Origin: Hyphomicrobiales bacterium
GTDB lineage: Bacteria; Pseudomonadota; Alphaproteobacteria; Rhizobiales; Xanthobacteraceae
Length of the DNA: 8,238 nt
Assembly (NCBI GenBank): GCA_016201085.1
Contig: JACQDO010000145.1
Span: 1-8,238 of the forward strand
Direction of reading: 5' to 3'
The translations under genes were made by a program, and so were the position numbers. Position 1 is the first letter of the stretch, and each line of letters starts with the position of its first letter. A model generated the notes under the pieces. It was not told the origin of the DNA. It ran no database searches and saw nothing but the letters and a program-made list of their open reading frames with translations. Shown piece by piece: positions 1 to 6,192 of the stretch.

Positions 1-189
1 CACCCGGCGCAGGTGCCGGTGATCAACGAGGTGTTCACGCCTACGCCTGAGCAGATCGCGAAAGCCAAAGCGTTGGTGGCGGCGTTTGCCGCGCAGCCCG
101 GCGCCGGCGCGGTCGGTATCGACGGCAAGATGTTCGATCGCCCGCATCTGCTGCGCGCGCAGCGGCTGCTGGCGAGTGTGGGGAGCTAG
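1..189 (+). CDS. CoA-ester lyase of the HpcH/HpaI-CitE family, C-terminal end only
   Basis: This is the last 62 codons of a gene that starts upstream of the window; it ends in TAG at 187-189. The reading begins HPAQVPVINEVFTPTPEQI and later has VGIDGKMFDRPHLLRAQRLL. An HPxQV segment, then NxxFxPTxEQI, then a G-K-M-x-D-x-P-H block near the C-terminus, is the usual ending of CitE-like (citrate lyase beta subunit-like) and malyl-CoA/beta-methylmalyl-CoA lyase-like TIM-barrel enzymes. These cleave or form C-C bonds in acyl-CoA esters using a divalent metal. The metal- and CoA-binding residues lie in the missing part, so the substrate cannot be told. An in-frame ORF does not exist on the opposite strand with comparable similarity. 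The family is fairly certain, the exact enzyme is not. Confidence 0.8.
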   Translation, partial: HPAQVPVINEVFTPTPEQIAKAKALVAAFAAQPGAGAVGIDGKMFDRPHLLRAQRLLASVGS

Positions 190-367
190 CATATTATCGC
201 GAGCGCGGGCGCGGCCACGCACTCCGCTCATTCCCGCGCACTCGCCGCCGCGAAGCCAAAGCGGCTTCGCTTTGGCGAAGCAGGGAGCGGGAATCCAGAG
301 CTACGTCTAAGCGAATTGAAGCTTGAAGAACTGGGTCCCCGCTTTCGCTGGGACTAGCGGGAATCGC
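190..367. repeat. Intergenic palindromic repeat region
   Basis: This gap lies between the lyase gene and the tail of the radical SAM gene. It holds an outer inverted repeat ATTCCCGC (230-237) / GCGGGAAT (287-294). Inside that is a strong hairpin, GCCAAAGCG (255-263), loop GCTT, CGCTTTGGC (268-276). A second small hairpin follows: GTCCC (335-339) / GGGAC (350-354), next to GCGGGAATCG. The pattern of CGGGAATCC-type ends around a GC stem resembles dispersed REP-like repeats common in Bradyrhizobium relatives. The genes on either side converge here, so the hairpins may also end transcription from both. No coding region is seen. Confidence 0.6.
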
Positions 368-601
368 TTACTCCGCCGCCTCCGCAACATGCGTGTGCGC
401 GTGGCCTTCCTGCGCCTGCTTCACGCGCTTGGCCTGCGCGAGATAAGCCCGCGCCGCGCCGGTGCCGAATAATTCATGCGTCGCGGCTTCGTCGGCGGCA
501 ACCGGCGTCATCGCCGTGTCCATATAAGCGTAGCGCTGCGGGTCGTGCTTGATGCGCAGATAGATGCGGCGCAGCCTGAAATAGAGCGCGGTCCAGCGCA
601 C
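368..601 (-). pseudogene. Displaced C-terminal tail of the radical SAM gene
   Basis: In a different frame from the main radical SAM ORF, this stretch reads RWTALYFRLRRIYLRIKHDPQRYAYMDTAM and continues to AEAAE and a TAA at 370-368. The basic, aromatic start and the segment KHDPxRYxYxDxAxTPV are what I expect for the end of this radical SAM subfamily. The main ORF in the same place reads as arginine/alanine-rich nonsense. The join is at about 598-604, just after GGFLRLKFRR in the main frame. From memory of the family, roughly 25-30 residues normally lie between those two blocks, so the likely cause is a deletion of length not divisible by three rather than a one-base slip. This fragment has no plausible start of its own apart from an unsupported GTG at 601. 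Confidence 0.65.
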
Positions 602-2093
602 GGCGGAATTTCAGCCGCAGGAAGCCGCCTTCCAGCGGATGAATGTGCTCGAAATTGATGCTGCCCATGAACCAGGTGATGAGGAACAGCGCGTTGCTGG
701 CATTGGCTTTCGTCGCCGCCACCCGCCGCAGCACCGTTTCGACGTGCTCGATGGTGTAATAGTGCTGCCACGCTTGTCGGTAGGCGCTGTCCCACTCCGC
801 GCGCGACATCTTCGGATGCGTCGTGCAGATGTGGTTGAGGTCGTATTTGTTCAGGTCGGGATCGAGCCAGGCGCCGGCGCGATGCAGCTTGAGATGGTCC
901 TCGGAGCCCGGCAGCGGCGTGAGATAGAAGAACTCCAGCAGATCGACCGGCAGCTCGCGCTTGATCACGTCGATGTCGTGCATGATCGAGGCGGCGCTGT
1001 CGTTGGGAAAGCCGAGGATGTAGCCGGCATAGGTGATGACGCCGGCGTTCTTCCAGGCCAGCAGCATGTCGCGATATTCGGTGATCTTGTTTTGCCGCTT
1101 CTTGGCGCCGAGCAGATTGTCCGGATCGATGTTCTCCAGCCCGATGAACACGCGCTTGACGCCGGCGCGCGCGCATTTCTCGATGAAATTCGGCGTCTTA
1201 TGGCACAGCGTATCGACCTGAATGATGAAGCTGATGTTGAATTTCTCCACCTCGCGCAAATAGACGATGCGGTCGACGATCGCTTCCCAGTCCTTGTTGC
1301 GGGCGAAATTGTCGTCGGTGATGAAGAAGGCGCGCAAGCCTTGCGCGTAATTCGTGCGCACGATGTGTTCGACATCGTCGGGCGAGCGGCGACGCGAGAC
1401 GCGGCCCTGCACGTTGATGATGGTGCAGAACGAGCATTGATAAGGGCAGCCGCGGCCGGCGTCGAATGAGGTGGTGCCGCCGGCGGTGCGTTGCGCGCGC
1501 TCGACCGCCATTAAGGGGATCGGCGTGCCCTCGATGCTCGGCAGGTCGTCCATGAAATTGTACAGCGGCTTGAGGTTACCCGCGGCCGCGTCCAGCAGCA
1601 CCTCGTCGAGCCGGCCTTCCGCCTCGCCGGCGAACAGCGACACCCCCATCGCCTTGGCGCGGTCGAGATCGGCGTCGACGCCCTTGAGCATCGCCAGCAC
1701 GCCGGACACGTGGAAGCCGCCGATGCCGACCTGGATGCCGCGCGCGCGCAGTGGCTTGGCCAGATCGAGCGCGCGCGGAAACTGGTTCGACTGCACGCCG
1801 GTCAGCATGACCATGCCGGACCCGGCCGCTTCGATCGTCGCCGCCAGGCGCTCGGGGCGGATGCGGGTATTGGTTTCGTCGAAGGCGTGGATATCGATGT
1901 CGACGTTCTCGCCCAGAATTCTGCGCTCGGCGCAATCCTTGGCCAGGCCAAAGAGCGAGGCGAGCGAGTTTGACGGAATCGGCGAGCGCACCCACTGGAT
2001 AACATAGCCGTCTTCGTCGTAATGCGACGGCTTCACCAACACCAGGCAGAAGCGCCGGTGTGCGTTGGGGGGGCCTGACGCTATCGCTGCCAT
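474..2093 (-). CDS. Radical SAM protein with N-terminal cobalamin-binding-like domain; C-terminus frameshifted
   Basis: From the ATG at 2093 the product is 539 aa; a GTG at 2126 would add 11 residues and neither start has a clear ribosome site. The N-terminal half (FCLVLVKPSHYDEDGYVIQW onward) is the Rossmann-like region seen before the radical SAM barrel in B12-binding radical SAM proteins. No DxHxxG cobalamin motif is visible, so cobalamin use is uncertain. The [4Fe-4S]/SAM motif is CPYQCSFC at residues 216-223, with cysteines 216, 220 and 223. It is followed by ITDDNFARN, GLENI and YAGYILGFPND, all typical barrel segments. The substrate is unknown. The catalytic part is complete to about residue 498 (position 600). 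After that the reading changes to a low-complexity tail ending at 474, while the natural tail continues in another frame (368-601). The enzyme may be active with a wrong tail, or it may be a pseudogene. Confidence 0.8.
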   Translation of the reverse strand: MAAIASGPPNAHRRFCLVLVKPSHYDEDGYVIQWVRSPIPSNSLASLFGLAKDCAERRILGENVDIDIHAFDETNTRIRPERLAATIEAAGSGMVMLTGVQSNQFPRALDLAKPLRARGIQVGIGGFHVSGVLAMLKGVDADLDRAKAMGVSLFAGEAEGRLDEVLLDAAAGNLKPLYNFMDDLPSIEGTPIPLMAVERAQRTAGGTTSFDAGRGCPYQCSFCTIINVQGRVSRRRSPDDVEHIVRTNYAQGLRAFFITDDNFARNKDWEAIVDRIVYLREVEKFNISFIIQVDTLCHKTPNFIEKCARAGVKRVFIGLENIDPDNLLGAKKRQNKITEYRDMLLAWKNAGVITYAGYILGFPNDSAASIMHDIDVIKRELPVDLLEFFYLTPLPGSEDHLKLHRAGAWLDPDLNKYDLNHICTTHPKMSRAEWDSAYRQAWQHYYTIEHVETVLRRVAATKANASNALFLITWFMGSINFEHIHPLEGGFLRLKFRRALDRALFQAAPHLSAHQARPAALRLYGHGDDAGCRRRSRDA

Positions 2094-2175
2094 AACGATT
2101 CCGCTGGCTCGACCGACTATATCCACAGCAATTTATTGTAACTGCGATCTTGGCCAGGGGGAAACGAATTTGCCG

Positions 2176-2622
2176 TTAACGGCGCGGTTCCTCGGCAGGC
2201 TTCGGGTAGACCCTTTGCGGGTCGAAGGCCTTGTCCGCATTACGGAATTCCAGCCGGACCGATCCGCTCTGGCCAAGCGGCACCACGCGGTAGAAGCAGG
2301 AGCGCCGGCCGGTGTGACAGGCGCCAGCGCCTTGCTGCTCGACCTTGAGCCAGAGCGCGTCCTGGTCGCAGTCGGTACGCAATTCGAGCACGCGCTGGAC
2401 ATGGCCGGAGCTCTCGCCCTTTCGCCAAAGGGCCTTGCGCGAGCGGCTGTAATACCAGGCCTCGCCGCTGGCGATGGTTTTCGCCAGCGCCTCGGCGTTC
2501 ATGTGCGCGACCATCAGCACATCGCCCGTTGCGGCGTCGGTCGCGACCGCGGTGATCAGCCCGTCGGCGTCGTATTTGGGCGTGAAGGCGAGGCCTTCTT
2601 CGATGTCGTGCGTCGTACTCAT
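2176..2622 (-). CDS. hisI: Phosphoribosyl-AMP cyclohydrolase
   Basis: This cytosolic 148-aa enzyme opens the adenine ring of 1-(5-phosphoribosyl)-AMP, an early step of histidine synthesis. It is the single-domain form, with no HisE (pyrophosphohydrolase) part fused. Visible motifs are [12 protein letters not shown] (35-46), the conserved [16 protein letters not shown] (59-74), the metal-binding DCDQD (84-88), and the zinc cysteines C85, C102 (in [10 protein letters not shown]) and C109. I chose the ATG at 2622 ([13 protein letters not shown]) because a longer in-frame ORF to 2727 would be read through the REP-like elements upstream and adds no family sequence. No clear Shine-Dalgarno precedes it. 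It lies downstream of folE on the same strand, separated by the repeat pair at 2647-2753; no other his gene is in view. Confidence 0.95.
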   Translation of the reverse strand: MSTTHDIEEGLAFTPKYDADGLITAVATDAATGDVLMVAHMNAEALAKTIASGEAWYYSRSRKALWRKGESSGHVQRVLELRTDCDQDALWLKVEQQGAGACHTGRRSCFYRVVPLGQSGSVRLEFRNADKAFDPQRVYPKPAEEPRR

Positions 2623-2646
2623 GGCGTGCGAACCATACACTACGGC

Positions 2647-2693
2647 CCTCATCCTGAGGAGCCGACCGAAGGTCGGCGTCTCGAAGGATGAGG
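2647..2693. repeat. REP-like palindromic element, copy 1
   Basis: The element runs from CCTCATCC (2647-2654) to GGATGAGG (2686-2693), forming a perfect 8-bp terminal inverted repeat, with CCGACC/GGTCGG (2662-2667 / 2671-2676) as an inner hairpin. The body reads TGAGGAGC on the left and GCGTCTCGAAGG on the right, a pattern I recognise as a dispersed intergenic repeat in Bradyrhizobium and Rhodopseudomonas-type genomes. It sits between folE and hisI. Confidence 0.75.
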
Positions 2694-2705
2694 ATAATCG
2701 GATGG

Positions 2706-2753
2706 CCTCACCCTTCGAGACGCGCACCTAGCGGTGCGCTCCTCAGGGTGAGG
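2706..2753. repeat. REP-like palindromic element, copy 2, inverted relative to copy 1
   Basis: Ends are CCTCACCC (2706-2713) and GGGTGAGG (2746-2753), an 8-bp perfect inverted repeat. Its order, TTCGAGACGC on the left and GCGCTCCTCAG on the right, is the reverse complement of copy 1, so the two copies face each other across 12 bp as in a BIME. The central part, GCGCACC/GGTGCGC (2721-2727 / 2732-2738), differs from copy 1 but keeps base pairing. It starts 16 bp past the folE stop and may protect or end the folE transcript. Confidence 0.75.
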
Positions 2754-2768
2754 TATTTTTGCTGAAAC

Positions 2769-3428
2769 TTACCGCTGCGCGCCGCGCAGCATGGTCATGA
2801 AGCGGACCTGCTCGCTGGCATCGTCACGGAAGGTGCCGGTGAAGTGCGTGGTCAGCGTCAGCGCGCCCGGCTTCTCCACCCCGCGCAGCGACATGCACAT
2901 ATGCTCGGCCTCGATCATCACCGCGACGCCGCGCGGCTTCAGGATCTCGTCGATCGCGGTCGCCACCTGCGAGGTGAGATGCTCCTGCGTCTGCAGACGC
3001 AGCGCATAGACGTCGATCAGACGTGCGAGCTTGGACAGGCCGACCACCCGCTCCACCGGCGTATAGGCGATATGCGCCTTGCCGTAGAACGGCATCATGT
3101 GGTGTTCGCAGTGCGAGTTGAAGCTGATGTCCCTGACCAGCACGAAATCGTCGTAGCCGCCGGTCTCGCTGAAGGTGCGATCGAGCACCTCCACCGGGCA
3201 TTCGCGATAACCTTGATAGAGCTCCTCGTAGGCGCCGATCACGCGCTTCGGCGTATCGAGCAGGCCTTCGCGATCGGGATCGTCGCCGGCAAAGGCGATC
3301 AGCGTGCGCACCGCGGCTTCCGCCTGCTCGCGCGTGGGGCGCGGCTCGACCGGCGTCGGCGCCGCCCGCACATGCTCGGACAGACCTTGCTTCGGCCACG
3401 GCGCAACGATGGTGTTCTTGGCGTCCAT
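2769..3428 (-). CDS. folE: GTP cyclohydrolase I
   Basis: This 219-aa protein is the full length of the type I (FolE) family. It converts GTP to 7,8-dihydroneopterin triphosphate, the first step of tetrahydrofolate synthesis, as a zinc-dependent toroidal homodecamer in the cytosol. Key residues are visible: GLLDTPKRV (55-63), the zinc site C107 and H110 in [18 protein letters not shown] (105-122), the catalytic histidine pair around 109-110, [10 protein letters not shown] (130-139), RLQTQEHLT (144-152), and [11 protein letters not shown] (173-183) with third zinc ligand C178. The first about 30 residues are a non-conserved proline-rich extension, which is usual. The ATG at 3428 has GGAAGAGAG about 8 nt upstream, a good ribosome site. 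A possible sigma70-type promoter lies at 3503-3530. hisI follows on the same strand. Confidence 0.97.
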   Translation of the reverse strand: MDAKNTIVAPWPKQGLSEHVRAAPTPVEPRPTREQAEAAVRTLIAFAGDDPDREGLLDTPKRVIGAYEELYQGYRECPVEVLDRTFSETGGYDDFVLVRDISFNSHCEHHMMPFYGKAHIAYTPVERVVGLSKLARLIDVYALRLQTQEHLTSQVATAIDEILKPRGVAVMIEAEHMCMSLRGVEKPGALTLTTHFTGTFRDDASEQVRFMTMLRGAQR

Positions 3429-3502
3429 AGCGGCTCTCTTCCGTTCGACCGGAACGCGCCTTAAAGGGGCGGTGCCGGGAGTGTCACCGGGGTGGCCGCG
3501 TC

Positions 3503-3530
3503 AGTATCCCAATTGCGACCCTTGGTCCAA
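3503..3530 (-). promoter_or_regulatory. Possible promoter of folE
   Basis: On the minus strand a TTGGAC -35-like box (3530-3525) is followed by 16 nt and a GATACT -10-like box (3508-3503). This is about 75 bp before the folE start. It is a match by eye only, and alphaproteobacterial promoters are often weakly conserved. Confidence 0.35.
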
Positions 3531-3600
3531 TGCGGGGCGACTGGACGCCGCATGCCCATTCGGCATGGCTCGAAAAGCCAAGCCTGGCGCCAAGAACCCC

Positions 3601-3630
3601 TTCTCGCGCCTGAGGCATGACCCCTATATA
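3601..3630 (+). promoter_or_regulatory. Possible promoter of the IscU-like gene
   Basis: The plus strand has TTCTCG (3601-3606), an 18-nt spacer and TATATA (3625-3630), about 55 bp before the ATG at 3685. The -10 box stands out in a GC-rich setting, the -35 box is weak. The rest of the 3429-3684 spacer between the divergent folE and scaffold genes shows no gene. An imperfect palindrome, GCATGCCCATTCGGCATGGC, lies at about 3550-3569. Confidence 0.35.
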
Positions 3631-3684
3631 TTCGTTTGCGCGGCCGAGGCAATGTGCCAATCCACTGGAAACTGAAAAACATCA

Positions 3685-4134
3685 ATGCTTAACGAGGTTT
3701 ACAACGAACGAATCCTGGACCTGGCGGGCAATATTCCTCGCCTGGGACGGCTGCCGGCGCCCGACGCCAGCGCCACCGCCCATTCCAAATTGTGCGGTTC
3801 CACCGTCACCGTCGACCTCAAGATGGATGGTCCGGTGGTCACCGATTTCGCCCATGACGTGAAGGCCTGCGCGCTGGGCCAGGCCTCGTCCTCGATCATG
3901 GCGCGCTACATCGTCGGCTCGAAGCCGGCCGAATTGCGCGAGCTGCGCGAGACCGTGCGCAAGATGCTGAAAGAGAACGGCCCGCCGCCGACCGGCAAAT
4001 GGGCCGACATCGCGGTGCTCGAACCGGTGCGCGACTACAAGGCGCGCCACGCCTCGACCATGCTTACCTTCGATGCCGTGGTGCAGGCGGTCGACCAGAT
4101 CGAGGCCAAGCGGGCTAAGCAGGCGGCAGAGTAA
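3685..4134 (+). CDS. IscU/NifU-N-like iron-sulfur cluster scaffold protein
   Basis: This 149-aa protein has the IscU/NifU N-terminal fold pattern: YNERILDLAGNIPRLG (6-21), SKLCGSTVTVDL (34-45) with C37, and FAHDVKACALGQASSSIMARYIVG (55-78) with C62. Classical IscU/SufU proteins bind the nascent cluster with three cysteines plus an aspartate. Here the Asp position (CGD) reads CGS (S39), and the third cysteine (KCATL in SufU) aligns with RHAST, giving H122. From memory this RHAST form is shared by a group of alphaproteobacterial homologues, so it is probably a subfamily trait rather than damage. Its role in cluster assembly is therefore inferred from fold only. The ATG at 3685 starts at the conserved MLNEVYN; its ribosome site is weak. 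In related genomes this gene often precedes yidD and thrS. Confidence 0.85.
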   Translation: MLNEVYNERILDLAGNIPRLGRLPAPDASATAHSKLCGSTVTVDLKMDGPVVTDFAHDVKACALGQASSSIMARYIVGSKPAELRELRETVRKMLKENGPPPTGKWADIAVLEPVRDYKARHASTMLTFDAVVQAVDQIEAKRAKQAAE

Positions 4135-4142
4135 TTTTCTCT

Positions 4143-4244
4143 GTCATTCCGGGGCGCGGCCGAAGGCCGCGAACCCGGAATCCATAATCCAGTCTGTGAA
4201 TATGGATTCCGGGCTCGCTCGCTTCGCTCGCGCCCCGGAATGAC
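4143..4244. repeat. Nested palindromic repeat between convergent genes, probable bidirectional terminator
   Basis: An exact 15-bp inverted repeat forms the ends, GTCATTCCGGGGCGC (4143-4157) and GCGCCCCGGAATGAC (4230-4244). Inside it is a second exact 13-bp pair, CCCGGAATCCATA (4174-4186) and TATGGATTCCGGG (4201-4213), and each arm also has its own small hairpin (GCGGCC/GGCCGC at 4156-4170). The ends match a widespread intergenic repeat of Bradyrhizobium-type genomes. It fills almost the whole gap between the stops of the scaffold gene and the convergent ClpP-fold gene, 8 bp from each, so it probably ends transcription from both sides. Confidence 0.75.
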
Positions 4245-4251
4245 GAAGGGA

Positions 4252-5562
4252 TTACTGCGCCGCCGCCAGGCCGCCGATCTTGCGCACCGTCAATTCGGCC
4301 CGATCGCCGGCAGCCTTACCGCAACTCGCCGCCAACCGCGGCAGATTCTGCTGCGCGCCGGTATTGCCGAGGCGGATCGTCGTGACCTGCCCCTCGCTTC
4401 GGGTCTCGATCACCACCGAGTGGTTGCCGACGGCGGCGAAGCCGTCGATCAGCGCGGCCGGAATCGTTCCGGCGGCGCGGCTGACGAGTTCGTCCGGCGT
4501 GCCGCGGCGCTCGGAGAATTCCAACTTAAACGGCGCCTGCTTATCGCCCAGCCGCAGCGTGACCGCGGAGAGCCTGTTGGGCAGCGCGGCGTGGTCGCCG
4601 CCATAGCGGCGTTCGTCATAGCTTATGTTGAAACTACCGGCGCCGCCGCAGGACAGCATGAGATCGAAGCTGCCGATGGTATCGCCCTCGACGGTGAGCG
4701 GATGACGCCGCGCCAAGGTTGCCACTCCGGCGCGATCGATCACGGCCCAACGCTTCTCGCTGATCGGGCTTGCGCTCATTCGCGCGCCATCGGTCATGCG
4801 CGGAGTAGGCTGCGACATCGCCGGTCGCGATGCGGCAACGGCGGGAGCCGCTGGCCCGTCGATTTCCTCGGTCGCCAGCCGCGCGCGGCGCATTTCATCG
4901 CGCGTCAAGGCATGCATCGGCTCCCATGGCGGAATCCGCAATGCCAGATCGAGCAGATCGATGGTGGCGCCCATGTCGGCGGTGTATTGCGCGAGCTTGC
5001 CGATGTCGCGCTGCACCAGCACGAGGTCCTCGGCCGAATAGTTCGCCGCGGTCGGGTCGTCGCGGCGGTCGCCCAGCCAAATCTGATGCACCAGCACGCG
5101 CGCTTCCCGCGGCACGGTGCGCTGCACGCCGCCGAGCAGAACGAAGGCGCACATCGACTCGCAATCGGCGCGCGGCGACAGCGCTGCGCGTTGCGGCCCT
5201 TGCTCTGCCGGCGACTCGAGATCGACCGTGCGGCCGATCGTGGCGGCAAGCCCGCGGCGGCGTATTTCGCGTCCGAGCGCAATGGCGCCATGCACCGAGC
5301 CACCGTCGGAATCGAGCACGACCGTGGCGCCGGTCAGATCGCGACCGCGCGCGAACGAGATAAAGTCACGCGCGGTGTCGGCGGTGATGGCGCCGGCGGC
5401 CGAGATCAGTGTCTTACAGGTTGCGCCGCAGACATCGGCCGGCCCTTGCAGGCGCAAAGCGAAGCGCATCGGCAGCGTGCGTTCGGACGCATGCGCCGTC
5501 GCCGGCAACAGAAGAGCTGACGCTAAAGCAAGCGTACCGGCGACGCCAAGGAAGCGAAGCAT
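4252..5562 (-). CDS. Secreted ClpP/crotonase-fold protein (COG3904-like)
   Basis: This 436-aa protein starts at the ATG at 5562, which has GAAGGGGGAAG just upstream; an in-frame start at 5610 would add 16 residues before the signal peptide. Residues 1-25 are a Sec signal peptide (hydrophobic LGVAGTLALASALLLP, likely cut after AHA). The ClpP-like core has VVLDSDGGSVHGAIALG (81-97), giving the oxyanion glycines, CESMCAFVLLGG (134-145) with candidate nucleophile S136, and VLVHQIWLG (157-165) with candidate catalytic H159. The third catalytic residue cannot be assigned by eye. Cysteines 134 and 138 flank the serine, and C45/C49 lie near the mature N-terminus, so disulfides are possible. Residues about 235-270 are a proline/alanine-rich linker to a second domain (about 270-430) with C305 and C414, which I do not recognise. 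Substrate unknown; probably periplasmic. Confidence 0.75.
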   Translation of the reverse strand: MLRFLGVAGTLALASALLLPATAHASERTLPMRFALRLQGPADVCGATCKTLISAAGAITADTARDFISFARGRDLTGATVVLDSDGGSVHGAIALGREIRRRGLAATIGRTVDLESPAEQGPQRAALSPRADCESMCAFVLLGGVQRTVPREARVLVHQIWLGDRRDDPTAANYSAEDLVLVQRDIGKLAQYTADMGATIDLLDLALRIPPWEPMHALTRDEMRRARLATEEIDGPAAPAVAASRPAMSQPTPRMTDGARMSASPISEKRWAVIDRAGVATLARRHPLTVEGDTIGSFDLMLSCGGAGSFNISYDERRYGGDHAALPNRLSAVTLRLGDKQAPFKLEFSERRGTPDELVSRAAGTIPAALIDGFAAVGNHSVVIETRSEGQVTTIRLGNTGAQQNLPRLAASCGKAAGDRAELTVRKIGGLAAAQ

Positions 5563-5651
5563 TCTTCCCCCTTCAAAACCGCCGAGCCAATTCCTGGCGT
5601 GGTGATCCACACTTCTAATTGAGCTTCGGCGGCAAATAACCCCCGGATTTT

Positions 5652-5674
5652 TGCGTATGTCATTATTATACGCA
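5652..5674. promoter_or_regulatory. Inverted repeat over a perfect -10 box, possible operator/promoter
   Basis: TGCGTAT (5652-5658) and ATACGCA (5668-5674) form a 7-bp inverted repeat with a 9-bp spacer. On the minus strand the right part contains a perfect TATAAT (5670-5665), about 100 bp before the start of the secreted ClpP-fold gene. No good -35 box is seen 16-18 bp upstream. A repressor or activator site over the promoter of that gene is an inference. Confidence 0.35.
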
Positions 5675-5757
5675 TGAGGTTTTTAATGATCGGTTAGATT
5701 CGCGTCTAGTGTAAAATAGTCGCTCTCTGCTTTCGTTTTTGTTCAAAACGTGAGCAA

Positions 5758-5786
5758 GTTCCATGCGATGGAACTCGTGATGGAAC
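5758..5786. promoter_or_regulatory. Palindrome plus direct repeat upstream of yidD, possible regulatory site
   Basis: GTTCCAT (5758-5764), GCG, ATGGAAC (5768-5774) is a perfect 7-bp inverted repeat. A further GATGGAAC (5779-5786) repeats the right arm 12 bp later, on the same face of the helix about one turn on. The site ends 13 bp before the yidD start. I tested it as an EcfG stress promoter (GGAAC plus CGTT at 16-17 bp) and found no CGTT, so a protein-binding site or RNA hairpin is more likely. The rest of the 5563-5799 spacer is AT-richer than its surroundings and holds no gene. Confidence 0.35.
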
Positions 5787-5799
5787 TTTCACACTTCCG

Positions 5800-6141
5800 A
5801 TGTCGCCGGTGAATCAACAGCGCGTAACACCTTGCGGATTTGCGCGCCTGCCGCGCCTGCTCGGGCGCGCTTTGGTGACGGCTTATCGTTACACGCTGTC
5901 GCCGCTGATCGGCCCGCGTTGCCGCCATCTACCGAGCTGCGCGGAATATGCCGAGGAGTCGATCGAGCGCTTCGGACTCTGGGCGGGCGGCTGGATGGCG
6001 CTGGCGCGCATTCTGCGCTGCCATCCGTTGGGAACCGCGGGGCTCGATTTCGTGCCGGCCAATGTTCCCGAGCATGCGCATTGGTTTCTGCCCTGGCGCT
6101 ACGGGCGCTGGCGCGGCACCAACGAGACGCCACCGCGATGA
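5800..6141 (+). CDS. yidD: Membrane protein insertion efficiency factor YidD
   Basis: This 113-aa protein belongs to the YidD family (the DUF37 or hemolytic-domain family), a small membrane-associated protein that helps YidC insert proteins into the inner membrane. The conserved core is complete: ALVTAYRYTLSPLIGPRCRHLPSC in two parts (24-41 and 42-47), AEYAEESIERFG (48-59) and ARILRCHPLGTAGLDFVP (69-86), with the three family cysteines at 41, 47 and 74. The amphipathic N-terminal helix is present. The ATG at 5800 is the only in-frame start that fits; the ribosome site is weak. In many alphaproteobacteria yidD lies just before thrS. Here a DedA remnant and an EamA transporter separate the two. 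The stop overlaps an ATGA at 6138-6141, but the ORF begun there (to 6260) is short and does not look like a protein. Confidence 0.95.
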   Translation: MSPVNQQRVTPCGFARLPRLLGRALVTAYRYTLSPLIGPRCRHLPSCAEYAEESIERFGLWAGGWMALARILRCHPLGTAGLDFVPANVPEHAHWFLPWRYGRWRGTNETPPR

Positions 6142-6192
6142 GCAAGCGCGCCAATAAAATACTCATGGCGGCGATCATGCTCAGCGCGCGGC

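Noticed and set aside
639..1469. Plus-strand ORF of 276 codons inside the radical SAM gene
   Set aside because: It is antisense to conserved radical SAM sequence and shows no recognisable motif.
2067..2073. Run of seven G at the start of the radical SAM gene as a second frameshift site
   Set aside because: The frame continues from an ATG at 2093 through the run into the conserved LVLVKPSHYDEDGY block, so no break needs to be assumed.
4240..5520. Long plus-strand ORF of 426 codons opposite the ClpP-fold gene
   Set aside because: Arginine/histidine/glutamine-rich low-complexity reading, typical of the antisense frame of a GC-rich gene; the minus-strand frame has a signal peptide, a good ribosome site and family motifs.
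5770..5803. EcfG-type stress promoter ahead of yidD (GGAAC copies)
   Set aside because: No CGTT at 16-17 bp after either GGAAC.
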